Shown piece by piece: positions 49,523-60,434 of a DNA stretch of 64,000 nucleotides. Within the stretch, counting starts at the first letter, position 1; each line of letters starts with the position of its first letter. Source of the DNA: Arthrobacter sp. FW305-BF8 (GTDB lineage: Bacteria; Actinomycetota; Actinomycetes; Actinomycetales; Micrococcaceae); NCBI RefSeq assembly GCF_021789315.1, contig NZ_CP084561.1, forward strand, positions 124,001 to 188,000. The letters run 5' to 3'. Both the position numbers and the translations under genes were made by a program. The notes beneath the pieces are model-generated. The model did not search any database, was not told where the DNA came from, and was given only the letters and a program-made list of their open reading frames with translations.

Positions 49523-51871
49523 GTGCGGGAAGCAAGCTTCAACAACAGCGTTTCAGCAGCGGACGAATTCACCGACGAGCCCGATGGCTTCGGGCAGGAC
49601 GGTGCGGCGGTCCCGGCTGGCGAAGAGGCTGCGGCCGGCGACGCAGTCTCGGCTGACTCAGCAGCCGAAGCGCCTGAAGTGACCGAAGCGGCCGACATCA
49701 CCTACGACGAGCAGTTCTATCCCGCCCGTCCCAAGGCGCTGCGGCCGATCGCCCGCCGCCGCCAGTTCTTTGCCGACCGCCCATCGCTGGAATTCGACGG
49801 GCGCAACGCGGCCTACGTTGAGTGGCTGCGGAATCAGGCCATGCTGGGGGATGCGAACGTCATGGCGCGGCAGCTCTCCGGCCAGGCCAGCATGTGGCAG
49901 AACTCGTATGCCCATCCGAACCCGCGGGCTGCCGTGGAACGCGCCCCCGTCTGGTTTACGGCCTACCCGCTGTCCTTCATCACGCGCCCGGGCCAGTCCT
50001 TCCTCTCCGCTCTGGGTGATCCTGAGCTGTGGGACGCCTTCCGCGAGATCGGCATCAGGGGTCTGCACACCGGCCCCGTCAAGCTCGCCGGCGGCATCAG
50101 CGGCTGGTCGCAGACGCCGAGCGTGGACGGGCACTTTGACCGCATCAGCATGGCAATCGACCCGGTGTTCGGCACCGAGGACGAATTCCGCAAGATGTGC
50201 GAGGTCGCGGCCGACCACGAAGGCACCGTGATCGATGACATCGTCCCCGGTCACACGGGCAAGGGGGCCGACTTCCGCCTGGCCGAAATGAACTTCCGGG
50301 ACTACCCCGGCATCTACCACATGATCGACATTCCGGAAGAGGACTGGCACCTGCTGCCGGACGTTCCCGAAGGCGAAGACTCGGTCAACATCAGCCCCGA
50401 TGCGGAGCAGGCACTGCAGGAGGCCGGATACATCATCGGCCGGCTGCAGCGCGTGATCTTCTACGAACCCGGGGTCAAGGAGACCAACTGGAGCGCCACC
50501 CGGGCGATCGTGGACACGGCAGGGAAAACCCGGCGCTGGGTCTACCTCCACTACTTCAAGGCCGGCCAGCCGTCCATCAACTGGCTGGACCCGACCTTTG
50601 CGGGCATGCGCCTGGTGGTCGGCGACGCCCTGCACTCGCTGCTCGACCTGGGCACTGGTGCGCTGCGGCTGGACGCGAACGGGTTCCTGGGCGTGGAGAA
50701 GAGCGCAGAGGAGCAGCCTGGATGGTCCGAGGGGCACCCGCTGTCCGAAGCGGCAAACCAGCTGATCGGGTCCATGATCCGCAAGGTGGGCGGGTTCTCC
50801 TTCCAGGAACTGAACCTGACCATCGACGACATCAAGGCCACCTCGGAGGCGGGTCCCGACCTTTCCTACGACTTCGTCACCAGGCCGGCCTACCACTACG
50901 CGCTGGTGACTGCCGATACGGAATTCCTGCGCCTGACCCTGCGGCTGGCCATGGAAATCGGCGTGGACCAGGCATCACTGGTCCATGCCCTCCAGAACCA
51001 TGACGAACTGACCTACGAGCTGGTCCACTTCGCCGCCGGCCACAGGGACGACGTGTTCGAACTCAACGGCCAGGAGCTCACCGGCGCCGAACTGGCAGAG
51101 CACGTTCAGCAGACCCTCCGCGAACGGCTGACGGGCCCGGACGCGCCCTACAACGCGTTGTTCACCACCAACGGCATCGCCTGCACCACGGCCAGCGTCA
51201 TCATGGCCGCCCTGGGCATCCAGGACCCGGAGAACCTCACCGACGAACAGCGGGCCCAGATCCTGGACGTCCATATCCTGCTGTCCATGTACAACGCCCT
51301 GCAGCCCGGTGTCTTTGCCCTGTCCGGGTGGGACCTCACCGGCATCGTCACCCTTGACCGCCAGAAAGTGCGGGAGCTTACCGCGCAGGGAGACACCCGC
51401 TGGATCAACCGCGGCGCACACGACATCATGGGCACCAGCCCCGACGCGGAGGCCTCCTCCGCCGGCATGCCCCGTGCCCGCAGCCTCTACGGACCGTTGC
51501 CCGACCAGCTCAAGGACCCGGCGTCCTTCGCCCGGCGGCTGCAGAAAATCCTCGCCGTCCGGGAACAGAGCGGCATTGCCACCAGCACCCTGCTGGACGT
51601 GCCGGAAGTTTCCCAGCGCGGCCTGCTGGTCATGGTTAACCGGCTGGGGGACGGGAACCTGCAGGCGACCGTGCTCAACTTCTCCGGCCAGGACATTGCG
51701 GGCAGCATCCAGTCGAGCCACCTGGTTCCCGGCAGCAGCGTCCACGACCTCTTCAGCGGCGAGGCCGTGGGGCAGGTCGACGACCTGCACAGCTTCTTCC
51801 TGGAGCTGGGCGCCTATCAGGGCACGGCACTGGTCCTGAAGGAAGGCGAGAAGGACGACGACGCCGAGTGA
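49523..51871 (+). CDS. GH13 alpha-glucan enzyme (trehalose synthase / alpha-amylase-like)
   Basis: 782 residues. About 60 N-terminal residues are acidic and Ala-rich, probably disordered. The GH13 barrel follows, with the nucleophile Asp in GALRLDANGFLG (about 383), the acid/base Glu in FSFQELNLT (about 429) and the third Asp in LQNHDELTYEL (about 494). The overall form is closest to maltose alpha-glucosyltransferase (trehalose synthase)-type enzymes, but several loops differ, so the exact reaction is unsure. The start is a GTG at 49523 with AAAGGAG upstream. The C-terminal end overlaps the convergent LacI gene by 55 bases. Confidence 0.82.
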   Translation: MREASFNNSVSAADEFTDEPDGFGQDGAAVPAGEEAAAGDAVSADSAAEAPEVTEAADITYDEQFYPARPKALRPIARRRQFFADRPSLEFDGRNAAYVEWLRNQAMLGDANVMARQLSGQASMWQNSYAHPNPRAAVERAPVWFTAYPLSFITRPGQSFLSALGDPELWDAFREIGIRGLHTGPVKLAGGISGWSQTPSVDGHFDRISMAIDPVFGTEDEFRKMCEVAADHEGTVIDDIVPGHTGKGADFRLAEMNFRDYPGIYHMIDIPEEDWHLLPDVPEGEDSVNISPDAEQALQEAGYIIGRLQRVIFYEPGVKETNWSATRAIVDTAGKTRRWVYLHYFKAGQPSINWLDPTFAGMRLVVGDALHSLLDLGTGALRLDANGFLGVEKSAEEQPGWSEGHPLSEAANQLIGSMIRKVGGFSFQELNLTIDDIKATSEAGPDLSYDFVTRPAYHYALVTADTEFLRLTLRLAMEIGVDQASLVHALQNHDELTYELVHFAAGHRDDVFELNGQELTGAELAEHVQQTLRERLTGPDAPYNALFTTNGIACTTASVIMAALGIQDPENLTDEQRAQILDVHILLSMYNALQPGVFALSGWDLTGIVTLDRQKVRELTAQGDTRWINRGAHDIMGTSPDAEASSAGMPRARSLYGPLPDQLKDPASFARRLQKILAVREQSGIATSTLLDVPEVSQRGLLVMVNRLGDGNLQATVLNFSGQDIAGSIQSSHLVPGSSVHDLFSGEAVGQVDDLHSFFLELGAYQGTALVLKEGEKDDDAE

Positions 51872-52947
51872 GCCGGCTCTGAGTCCGGCACCGCGCCTAC
51901 CGAGCCCCGGCGGACCAGCGTGGCGTTGAACTCGGGCGCCGGGGCCAGAGGCGGGCGGCCCTCGATCTGCCTGATCAGGGCGCTCGCCGCCGCGGCCCCC
52001 ATGTCGTAGACCGGCTGCGCCACCACCGTCAGTGGTGGCGTGGTCAGGCGGGTCCAGGCGAAGTCGTCGTACATGAGGAACGACACGTCATCCGGGATTC
52101 GAAGTCCCATCTCCTGGACGGCTTCCACCACGCTGAGGGCAATCAGGCCGTCTGAAGCCACGACGGCGGTGGCCGGGTCTGTGCCGAGCAGCACCTCGCG
52201 CGTGAGGTTCCGGATGGAGCCGGCATCGCCGGCGTTGAGCCGGACGAGGTCCCCCGGGAACTCGCGCCCCGCGTCAACAAAGGCCCGCCGCATCCCCGCC
52301 AGGCGGTCCGAGATTTGCGATGAATCCAGCCGCGTTCCCTCGGCGTACTCAGCGTCGGTGCGCAGCGTCGAAATGAAGGCGATCCTTCGGTGCCCGGCAT
52401 CCAGAAGGTAGCGCGTTGATTCGTAGGAGATGGCGGCCATGTCGACGGCGACCGTCTCCAGCGCGAGGCCATCAGCAGAGCGGTCCAGGAGCACCAGCGG
52501 GCGGCCTGCTTCGTGGACCCGCCGCAGGTGCTGCGTCTCCACGGACGAGGCCGGCGCGACGATCAGGCCGTCCACCCTCTTGTCGAGCAGCACGCGGACA
52601 GCGTCCACTTCCGCCGCGGTGTTCTCGTCCGTGTTGATCAGGATGACGTTGTACCCGCTCTTCTTCGCGGTGTCCGTGATCCCCCTGGTGGCCAGGCCGA
52701 AATGCGGGTTTTCGATGTCGCCCACCACCACGCCGATGGTGTGCGATTTCCCGGTATTCATGCTGCGTGCCAGCTCGTTTGGCCGGTACTCCAGCTCTTC
52801 CGCGGCGGCAAGAACCCGCTCGCGGACGTCATCGCTGACGGCACCGTAGTTGCCCAGCGCACGGGCGGCCTGGGCTTTGGAGACCTGGGCAGCTTTTGCG
52901 ACGTCGGCAACTGTTACGTCCCGCCGTCTTGCTCCGTCACTGCTCAT
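51817..52947 (-). CDS. LacI-family transcriptional regulator
   Basis: 376 residues. N-terminal HTH TVADVAKAAQVSKAQAARAL and hinge YRPNELARSM, then a periplasmic-binding-protein-like effector domain (TIGVVVGDIENPHFG, VDGLIVAPASS). The ATG at 52947 follows AAAGGTG; a GTG two codons earlier is too near the site. It is divergent from an amino-acid-type ABC operon. A strong promoter and three dyads lie in the gap, so it probably represses that operon and itself. Confidence 0.92.
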   Translation of the reverse strand: MSSDGARRRDVTVADVAKAAQVSKAQAARALGNYGAVSDDVRERVLAAAEELEYRPNELARSMNTGKSHTIGVVVGDIENPHFGLATRGITDTAKKSGYNVILINTDENTAAEVDAVRVLLDKRVDGLIVAPASSVETQHLRRVHEAGRPLVLLDRSADGLALETVAVDMAAISYESTRYLLDAGHRRIAFISTLRTDAEYAEGTRLDSSQISDRLAGMRRAFVDAGREFPGDLVRLNAGDAGSIRNLTREVLLGTDPATAVVASDGLIALSVVEAVQEMGLRIPDDVSFLMYDDFAWTRLTTPPLTVVAQPVYDMGAAAASALIRQIEGRPPLAPAPEFNATLVRRGSVGAVPDSEPAHSASSSFSPSFRTSAVP

Positions 52948-52968
52948 GTTCACCTTTCAGAGGGGCTG

Positions 52969-52997
52969 TTGACGTAGCGTGTGAGTTCCGCTACATT
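52969..52997 (+). promoter_or_regulatory. Promoter of the ABC operon with overlapping dyad
   Basis: TTGACG (52969-52974), 17 bases, TACATT (52992-52997). The inverted repeat GTAGCG...CGCTAC (52974-52979, 52989-52994) spans the spacer. It lies about 130 bases before the binding-protein start. Confidence 0.7.
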
Positions 52998-53011
52998 TCT
53001 AGCAATCGATG

Positions 53012-53050
53012 TGAGTCCGGTCTCAATCGTAGGGACTGAGACCGGACTCA
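53012..53050 (+). promoter_or_regulatory. Paired LacI-type operators
   Basis: TGAGTCCGGTCTCA (53012-53025) and its exact complement TGAGACCGGACTCA (53037-53050). Each half is itself a near-palindrome centred on CCGG, as LacI-family sites are (consensus TGAGWCCGGWCTCA). Centres are 25 bp apart. They lie just downstream of the likely transcription start, where binding would block elongation or open-complex formation. Confidence 0.78.
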
Positions 53051-53124
53051 GCAAGACCTTCATCGACCAAATCCTTCGGCGGCCCCTGACAGCACCGCTT
53101 TCCCTCCCACGATTGGACACCGCT

Positions 53125-53991
53125 GTGATCAAACTGAACTTCCGCCCGGCAGCAGTGGCTGCGGCAGCCCTGGCGGCCATCCTGGTCCTCTCGGGCTGCG
53201 GCGGATCGTCCTCCGCCACCTCGAGCCCCGCCGAGAACCCGTACGGACTGATTGAACCGGGCACCATCCGGGTGGCCAGCCTGGGCGATTCGAAGCCGTA
53301 TACCTTCACCGACGCGCAGGGTAACTTCACCGGCTTCGACGTCGAACTGTTCAAGGACGTGGCCCACCGCGCCGGCGTAGACAATGTGGTCTTCACCGGC
53401 CAGGACTTCTCCGGGCTGCTTTCCGCCGTAGCCAACGGCCAGTTCGACGTTGGCGTGGCTGCCATCGGCATCACGGACAAGCGCAAGGAAACCGTCGACT
53501 TCTCCAACGGCTACCTCGCCGGCTACCTGACGGTCATCACCACCAAGGCCTCCGGCATCAAGGACGAGGATGGCCTCAACGGCAAGCGCCTCGGCGTGGT
53601 GCAGGGAACGCTGCAGGAAGCCTACGCGGTCAAGAACTTCACCTCCGCCAACCTGGTGCGCTTCCCGGACAACAACACTGCCATCTCCGCCGTCAACAGC
53701 GGCTCCGTTGACGCGCACTTCCTCGACTACGAGGCCGCCAAGGCCTACCAGGAGCAGTACGGCCTGGTCAGTGCAGCTGACATCCCCTCCTTCGACGCCC
53801 CCGCAGGCTTCGCCATCGCCAAGGACAAGCCCGCCTTCAAGGAAGCGCTGAACAAGGGCCTGGCCGCAGCCATGGAAGACGGCACGTGGAAGAAGCTCTA
53901 CCAGAAGTGGTTCCCGGGCTCGCCGATGCCGGAGCAGTACCTGCCCAAGGCCGAACAGACCGCCACCCCTGCCCCGACCGCAAGCAAGTAA
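53125..53991 (+). CDS. Amino-acid-type ABC transporter substrate-binding lipoprotein
   Basis: 288 residues from a GTG at 53125 with TTGGA upstream. Signal peptide AAVAAAALAAILVLSGC with a lipobox Cys, then a family-3 (polar amino acid) binding domain: YTFTDAQGNFTGFDVELFKDV, GQFDVGVAAIGIT and EDGTWKKLYQKWFPG at the end. The frame is open upstream through the operators, but that would lack a signal. First gene of a LacI-linked operon with permease, ATPase, oxidoreductase and FAD enzyme. Confidence 0.92.
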   Translation: MIKLNFRPAAVAAAALAAILVLSGCGGSSSATSSPAENPYGLIEPGTIRVASLGDSKPYTFTDAQGNFTGFDVELFKDVAHRAGVDNVVFTGQDFSGLLSAVANGQFDVGVAAIGITDKRKETVDFSNGYLAGYLTVITTKASGIKDEDGLNGKRLGVVQGTLQEAYAVKNFTSANLVRFPDNNTAISAVNSGSVDAHFLDYEAAKAYQEQYGLVSAADIPSFDAPAGFAIAKDKPAFKEALNKGLAAAMEDGTWKKLYQKWFPGSPMPEQYLPKAEQTATPAPTASK

Positions 53992-54085
53992 GCCCGGATC
54001 GATTCACCACGATCCATGCCGGGCGGGCTGCACTCCATCACCCGCCCGGCACCCGAACAAAACAACTAACGTCTGAGAGCACTCA

Positions 54086-54870
54086 ATGGACTGGCTCAAC
54101 ATCATCGGCCGTACCTTCTTCGACTTTGAAGCAATGCTCGAGGTGCTGCCCCAACTCCTCGGGGTTGGCCTCCTGAACACCCTGATCATCTCCGTCGCCG
54201 CCACCATCCTTGGCGTGGTGCTCGGCATGGTGGTGGCCGTCATGGGCATCTCGCGGTCCCGCTGGCTGCGCATTCCGGCCCGGATCTACACCGACCTCTT
54301 CCGCGGCCTGCCGGCCATCCTCACCATCTTGCTGATCGGCCAAGGCTTCGCCCGGTTCAGCCAGTCGGTGTTCGGGCCCTCGCCCTACCCGCTGGGAATC
54401 ATCGCGCTGAGCCTGATCGCCAGCGCCTACATCGGCGAAATCTTCCGCGCCGGCATCCTCAGCGTGGACAAGGGCCAGGGCGAGGCCTGCCGGGCCCTGG
54501 GCATGAGCTATGCCAAGTCCATGGCCCTCGTGGTGGTCCCGCAGGGCGTCCGCCGGGTCCTGCCGGCCCTGGTGAACCAGTTCATCGCCATCGTCAAGGA
54601 CTCCTCCCTGGTCTACTTCCTGGGCCTGCTGGTCAGCGAACGCGAGCTCTTCCGGGTGGGCCAGGACGCCGCGGTGCTCTCCGGCAACCTCTCGCCCCTG
54701 GTCATGGCCGGCATCTTCTACCTGGTGATCACGGTGCCCCTGACCCACCTGGTCAACTACTTCGACAACAGGTTCCGCACCGGCCGCCGACGGCCCACTC
54801 TGCCCACGTCCGGCCTGAAGGAAGTCACCGAACTCGACGCGGCCTCGCCGCTGATCACCGGGAGCAACAC

Positions 54871-54874
<4 letters not shown>
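54086..54874 (+). CDS. Amino-acid-type ABC transporter permease
   Basis: 262 residues, HisMQ family. About five or six hydrophobic segments; the EAA loop is GQGEACRALGMSYAKSMALV. The last 35 residues are hydrophilic. It is the only permease in the operon, so it may form a homodimer. Its ATG at 54086 has a weak GAGAG site; its stop overlaps the ATPase gene as ATGA. Confidence 0.94.
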
Positions 54875-55655
<781 letters not shown>

Positions 55656-55656
<1 letters not shown>

Positions 55657-56699
55657 TGGCGAACGGTACAGCGGCACCCATCCGGACCGCCGTCGTCGGC
55701 TTCGGAATCTCCGGCAAGGTCTTCCACGCACCGCTGGTCGCGGCGGACCCGCACTACTCACTGGACGTGATCGTAACGGCGGACCCTGCCCGGGCCGCCG
55801 AGGCGGCCACGCTCTACCCGCAGGCCCGCATCGTTCCCACGCCGGAGGCGATGTTCGCCCGGGCCGGGGAGCTGGACCTGGTCATCCTGGGCACCCCGCC
55901 GCACACGCACTTCGACCTCGCGGCCACCGCCATCGCCCACGGCCTCCACGTGGTGGTAGACAAGCCCTTCGTACCCACCTCAGCCCTGGGGACGCAGCTG
56001 ATCGGCCTGGCATCCGAGGCCGGGGTGCAGCTCACCGTGTTCCAAAACCGCCGGTGGGACGCCGACTTCCTGACCCTGCAGAAACTGCTCCGGCAGCAGG
56101 CCCTCGGTGAGGTGCGCACCTTCGAATCCCGCTTTGAATGGTGGCGGCCGGAGGGCTTCGGGAACTGGCGCGACACCGTTTCCCTTGCCCAGGGCGGCGG
56201 AATCCTGCACGACCTCGGTGCGCACCTGATTGACCAGGCCGTCCAGCTGTTCGGCCCGGTGGAACAGAGCTACGGGGAGACGGCCAACCGGGGGTCCGAT
56301 CCCGGCGCCGCCGACACGGAAGCGTTCGTCTCCCTGCTGCACGAGTCCGGCGTCCGCACCAGGCTGTGGATGAACGGCATGGCAGCCCAGGTGGGCCCGC
56401 GCTTCCACGTCCTCGGCTCGGAATCCGGCTACACCAAGTGGGGTTTGGACGGCCAGGAACCCGCCCTCGCGGCCGGCATGATGCCGTCGGATCAGGCCTA
56501 CGGCGTTGACCCGCAGGAGTCCTGGGGGCTCCTTGGCGTGGATGGTGCCACCAGTCCCGTTCCTGCGGAGCGGGGCGCCTACCCCGAGTTTTACGTCCAG
56601 CTCGCCGCCGCCCTGCGCGGGGAGGGGCCGCTGCCCGTTGACCCTTCTGAACCGCTACAGGTCCTCAAAATCATCGAAGGCATCCACGCCGTCGTCTAG
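55656..56699 (+). CDS. Gfo/Idh/MocA family oxidoreductase
   Basis: 347 residues. Rossmann fold TAVVGFGISGKVFHAPL, then catalytic lysine motif VVDKPFVPT at about residue 98, GGGILHDLGAHLIDQAV, and FEWWRPEGFGNWRD. Close in pattern to YdgJ/YvaA-like scyllo-inositol-type dehydrogenases. The ATG at 55656 overlaps the ATPase stop (TGATG); GTG at 55653 is an alternative. Its place in an amino-acid-type transport operon suggests the imported compound is an amino sugar, an opine-like conjugate or another polar molecule rather than a plain amino acid; that is inference. Confidence 0.9.
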
Positions 56700-56799
56700 G
56701 GGCCTGGCCTGACCCTCACCGCCTGAACATTCCGGACGCGGCGGAGTCCAAAGCCGCGTCCCCATCAACCATGCCCAAACTCCTCAGAAAGGGAGAACC

Positions 56800-57918
56800 A
56801 TGTCCTCCACCGACACCAAGCACGTCGCCATCATCGGCGGCGGCATCCTGGGCGTCTCCACTGCCGTCCACCTGCTCCGCGAAGGAGCCTCCGTCACGCT
56901 GCTGACCGAGAAGGGGCTGGCGAGCGAAGCCACCGGCCGTTCGCTCTCCTGGCTCAACTCCGCTGGCGAACGGTCCGCCCCGTACCACCAGCTCCGCCTC
57001 GCCGGCGTGGACCGGTACCGCACCCTGTTCGCTGCCGACCCCAGCCGGGAGTGGCTGCAGTTCGGCGGCGGGCTGATGTGGAACGCCGAAGGCCAGCGGG
57101 AGGCCACAGAGGCCCGCCATGCCTACGAGAAGTCCATCGGCTACGACTCCAAGCTCCTGGCCCCGAAGGACATTGCCGCCTTCACGCCGGGCATTGATGC
57201 GGCCGCCGTTCCGGAAAATGCCATCTTCAACCCGGGTGAGGGCTGGGTCAGCCTGCCGGACCTGGTGGAGTTCCTGATGGAGGAGTTCCACGAGCGCGGT
57301 GGCCGGCTGGTGCTGAACGCCGGAAAGTCCTCCGTGGTGGTCGACGGCGGCCGGGCCGTGGGCGTCGAGACGGAAGCGGGAGAGACGTACGACGCCGACG
57401 CGGTACTGGTGGCGTGCGGGGCGGCGACGCCCGCCGTCGTCGCGCCCCTGGGTGTGGACATCCCCAACGGTTCGCCGGTATCCATGCTGGTGCTGACCAA
57501 GCCGGTCGAACATGACGTGCGGGCCGCGCTGAACACCCCGCGGGCCGCCGTGCGCCCCAACCCGGGCAGCACCCTTGCCTTGGACCACGACTGGTACGAG
57601 GAGCACATCACGGAGCACGCGGACGGTTCGTTCAGCATCCCCGACGATGTGGTGCAGGAACTCGCGGACGAAGCCTCCAAGCTCATTGCCGGCAACCCCG
57701 AGCTCAAGCCAGCGAGCTGGAAGATCGGCTACAAGCCCATTCCGGGTGACGGCGAGCCGGTGCTGGGCGAGCTCGGCCAGGTCCCCGGCTGCTTCGTGGC
57801 ATTCACCCACTCCGGTGCGACGCTGGGGCTCGTTGTCGGCGAACTCCTCGCCGGTGAGATCCTGACCGGGGCAAGGCACCCCATGCTGTCCACGTTCCGT
57901 CCGGCGCGTTTCTCCTGA
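56800..57918 (+). CDS. FAD-dependent oxidoreductase (DAO / glycine oxidase-like)
   Basis: 372 residues of the D-amino-acid-oxidase-type family. The FAD dinucleotide fold is HVAIIGGGILGVSTAVHLLRE, ATGRSLSWLNS lies near the isoalloxazine site, and the C-terminal IGYKPIPGDGEPVLGELG and FTHSGATLG complete the fold. Such enzymes oxidise amines, including D-amino acids, opines and N-alkylated amino acids, to imines. AAAGGGAG precedes the ATG. It is the last gene of the operon; a good terminator follows. Confidence 0.92.
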   Translation: MSSTDTKHVAIIGGGILGVSTAVHLLREGASVTLLTEKGLASEATGRSLSWLNSAGERSAPYHQLRLAGVDRYRTLFAADPSREWLQFGGGLMWNAEGQREATEARHAYEKSIGYDSKLLAPKDIAAFTPGIDAAAVPENAIFNPGEGWVSLPDLVEFLMEEFHERGGRLVLNAGKSSVVVDGGRAVGVETEAGETYDADAVLVACGAATPAVVAPLGVDIPNGSPVSMLVLTKPVEHDVRAALNTPRAAVRPNPGSTLALDHDWYEEHITEHADGSFSIPDDVVQELADEASKLIAGNPELKPASWKIGYKPIPGDGEPVLGELGQVPGCFVAFTHSGATLGLVVGELLAGEILTGARHPMLSTFRPARFS

Positions 57919-57947
57919 CCCCGGTTCTCCCGGGATAGGGAAGCGGA

Positions 57948-57982
57948 AGCCCCGCACCGTCTGCGAAAGACGGTGCGGGGCT
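57948..57982 (+). terminator. Intrinsic terminator of the ABC/DAO operon
   Basis: A 15-bp perfect stem (AGCCCCGCACCGTCT / AGACGGTGCGGGGCT) with loop GCGAA, followed by TCTTT, 30 bases after the FAD-enzyme stop. Confidence 0.88.
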
Positions 57983-58161
57983 TCTTTGGCGGATCCTCCG
58001 GGTGTCTGGGGTCCCGGAGTGCTTCCCTAAAGCTACCGGCCGGTAACCAGAAGTCAAGAGGCGGTCACAATCACGAGGCGCCTATCGGATGAACCGTGCC
58101 GGTGCCGTACGATACGAGTCACATGCGGTCACTGCTGGGCGCATCTGATGCTGGGGGGCGG

Positions 58162-60423
58162 ATGAAGACAGGCGTGATCCGTAGATCGCTTCAGTCCGGT
58201 GGGCGGGCCGGACCTCGGCCCTGGCTGCTGTGGCTCATGTGGGCGTTTCTGGGCCTGTACCTGGCGGGTCTGATGGCGCACGGCGAGGGGTTCAATCCCC
58301 TGGTGGACCTCGGGTTGGGCATGCCCGCTTCGTGGGCGCCGGCTGCAGTGGCCTGGCTTGCGGCCTACCGCGCCAAAGAGCGCCGCGCGCTCGCCCTGGT
58401 GGCGATGGCGTTGACTGCCTTTGCTGCGGGGAGCACTTTCTACGTCTCCTCGCTGTCGGGGGCCAGTTCGCTGCCCTTCCCGTCGCCGGCGGATGTGGGC
58501 TACCTGCTGTTTTATCCGCTGGTCCTTGGTGGCTTGTTCGTCTATCTGCTCCCGCTGCGCCAGCGGCTGGCCTGGTCGGTGCTGCTGGACGCCGTCGTCG
58601 GCTCACTCGGTGCCGCCTCCGTCCTGGTTGTCCTGCTCAGCCCGCTGCTGTCGGCCGCCGGCGGATTCCCCTCGTTCGCCACGTCCGTTGCGGTCGCCTA
58701 CCCTCTCATGGATCTTGTGGTTCTGGCCGTGACCGCGGGCATGGCTGCGGTGCCGGGCCTTGCCACCGGCCGTAGCGGGGTGATCCTGATGCTGGGACTT
58801 ATGGTGTTCGCTGCGGCCGATGTTGCCTATGCCTTCAGGCTCGAAAACAACACTTACGTCCTGGGAACACCCCTGGATGCAGGATGGACAGCAGGTCTGT
58901 GCCTCATTGCAACCTGGGCGGACGGGTTCGCCCGGCAGGAGGAAAAAGCCCAGGGTGCCAGTGAAGGTTCGTGGACGCCGGCCGTTCCGATGGTTGCCAC
59001 CGCCGCCGGGCTCGGTGTCCTGATCGTGGGCACCGGGGTCCCGGTGCCGGAACTCGCCGTCGGGCTCGCCGCGGCCACCCTGGTGTCAGCGGGCATCAGG
59101 ACCCAGCTGGCCTTCCGCCAGTTGGTCACCCTCGCCGAGGTGCGCCGGCAGTCCAGGACGGACGAACTGACGGGGCTGCCGAACCGGCGGGCGCTGTATA
59201 CCGACGCCCCTGCCGTGCTCGAGGCGCGGCAGGGTGCACCGTGCGCCTTCCTCCTGCTGGATGCAGACAGATTCAAGGAAATCAATGACAGCCTTGGCCA
59301 CGACGTGGGGGACCGGCTGCTGATCCAGGTCAGCGAACGCCTTCGCCGGTGCCTTGGCCCCGATGATCTGATAGCCCGGCTGGGCGGGGACGAATTCGGC
59401 ATCCTGCTCCTTGATGCCGGCGAGCACGAAGCCCTGCAGCTTGCCGACCGGCTCCGGGCAGCCCTGAGCGAGCCCCTTACCCTGAGGGGCATTGCCCTTC
59501 AGGTCGGTGTCAGCATCGGCATCGCCCTGTTCCCGGAGCAGGGGGAGGACCTGAAGACGCTGCTGCGCAAGGCGGACACGGCCATGTACCGGGCCAAAGC
59601 CTCGCGCAGCGGCAGGCACGTGTACGCCAGCGAGGACCACAGTCCCGGGGAAGAGCGGCTGAGGATGCTCCAGGAGCTTCGCGCCGCGCTCATCGAGGAC
59701 CAGCTCGTGCTGCATTACCAGCCCAAGGTGGACGCGCTCAGCGGCGAAGCGAAGGGCGTGGAGGCCTTGGTCCGCTGGAACCATCCCCGGCACGGACTGC
59801 TGGCCCCCGGTTCGTTCCTCCTGCTGGCAGAGGAGGGCGGGCTCATGAACGCCCTGAATGACCGCGTGCTCACCCTGGCCCTGGATCAGGCAGCCGTCTG
59901 GCATTCGCAGGGCAGGTCAATGACCGTGGCTGCAAACCTCTCGGCCAGCTCACTCATTGACGCAGAACTGCCGGACCGGATTGCCGCCATGATCAAGGAG
60001 CGTGGCCTCGAGGAGTCGGCGCTGATGGTCGAGATCACCGAGGATTTCATGATGCCGGACCGTGTCCGCGCCAGGGATATCCTGTCCGCGCTGCAGTCCC
60101 GCGGCATACGGGTGGCCATTGACGACTTCGGCACGGGCTACAGTTCACTGGCCTACCTCCGGGACCTCCCCATCAACGAGCTGAAGCTTGACCGCTCCTT
60201 CATCGTTTCGATGACAGAGGACCCTCGGGCTGCTGCCCTGGTGGCCTCCACGATCAACCTCGCACACAGCCTCGGCCTGACTGTGGTCGCCGAAGGAGTG
60301 GAGGACGGGGGTGCACTGGACCAGCTGGGCAGCTACGGCTGCGACCAGGCGCAGGGGTTCCATATCCTCCGCCCCGTACCTGCAGCCGAGCTGGATGACT
60401 GGTTCGCCGTGTCCGCGCTGTAG
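58162..60423 (+). CDS. Membrane GGDEF-EAL protein (cyclic-di-GMP synthesis/hydrolysis)
   Basis: 753 residues from ATG 58162, which has a GGGGGGCGG run before it; upstream in-frame starts at 58123 and 58096 are possible. About nine hydrophobic segments fill residues 20-310, a membrane sensor of unknown ligand. The GGDEF domain has the intact RLGGDEFGIL (about residue 410) and DADRFKEINDSLGHDVGD. The EAL domain has EALVRWNHP (about 534), NLSASSL, VEITEDF and DDFGTGYSSLAYL, so the phosphodiesterase site looks complete. Both activities are possible. It stands alone. Confidence 0.92.
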   Translation: MKTGVIRRSLQSGGRAGPRPWLLWLMWAFLGLYLAGLMAHGEGFNPLVDLGLGMPASWAPAAVAWLAAYRAKERRALALVAMALTAFAAGSTFYVSSLSGASSLPFPSPADVGYLLFYPLVLGGLFVYLLPLRQRLAWSVLLDAVVGSLGAASVLVVLLSPLLSAAGGFPSFATSVAVAYPLMDLVVLAVTAGMAAVPGLATGRSGVILMLGLMVFAAADVAYAFRLENNTYVLGTPLDAGWTAGLCLIATWADGFARQEEKAQGASEGSWTPAVPMVATAAGLGVLIVGTGVPVPELAVGLAAATLVSAGIRTQLAFRQLVTLAEVRRQSRTDELTGLPNRRALYTDAPAVLEARQGAPCAFLLLDADRFKEINDSLGHDVGDRLLIQVSERLRRCLGPDDLIARLGGDEFGILLLDAGEHEALQLADRLRAALSEPLTLRGIALQVGVSIGIALFPEQGEDLKTLLRKADTAMYRAKASRSGRHVYASEDHSPGEERLRMLQELRAALIEDQLVLHYQPKVDALSGEAKGVEALVRWNHPRHGLLAPGSFLLLAEEGGLMNALNDRVLTLALDQAAVWHSQGRSMTVAANLSASSLIDAELPDRIAAMIKERGLEESALMVEITEDFMMPDRVRARDILSALQSRGIRVAIDDFGTGYSSLAYLRDLPINELKLDRSFIVSMTEDPRAAALVASTINLAHSLGLTVVAEGVEDGGALDQLGSYGCDQAQGFHILRPVPAAELDDWFAVSAL

Positions 60424-60434
60424 CCGGCGTGTTG

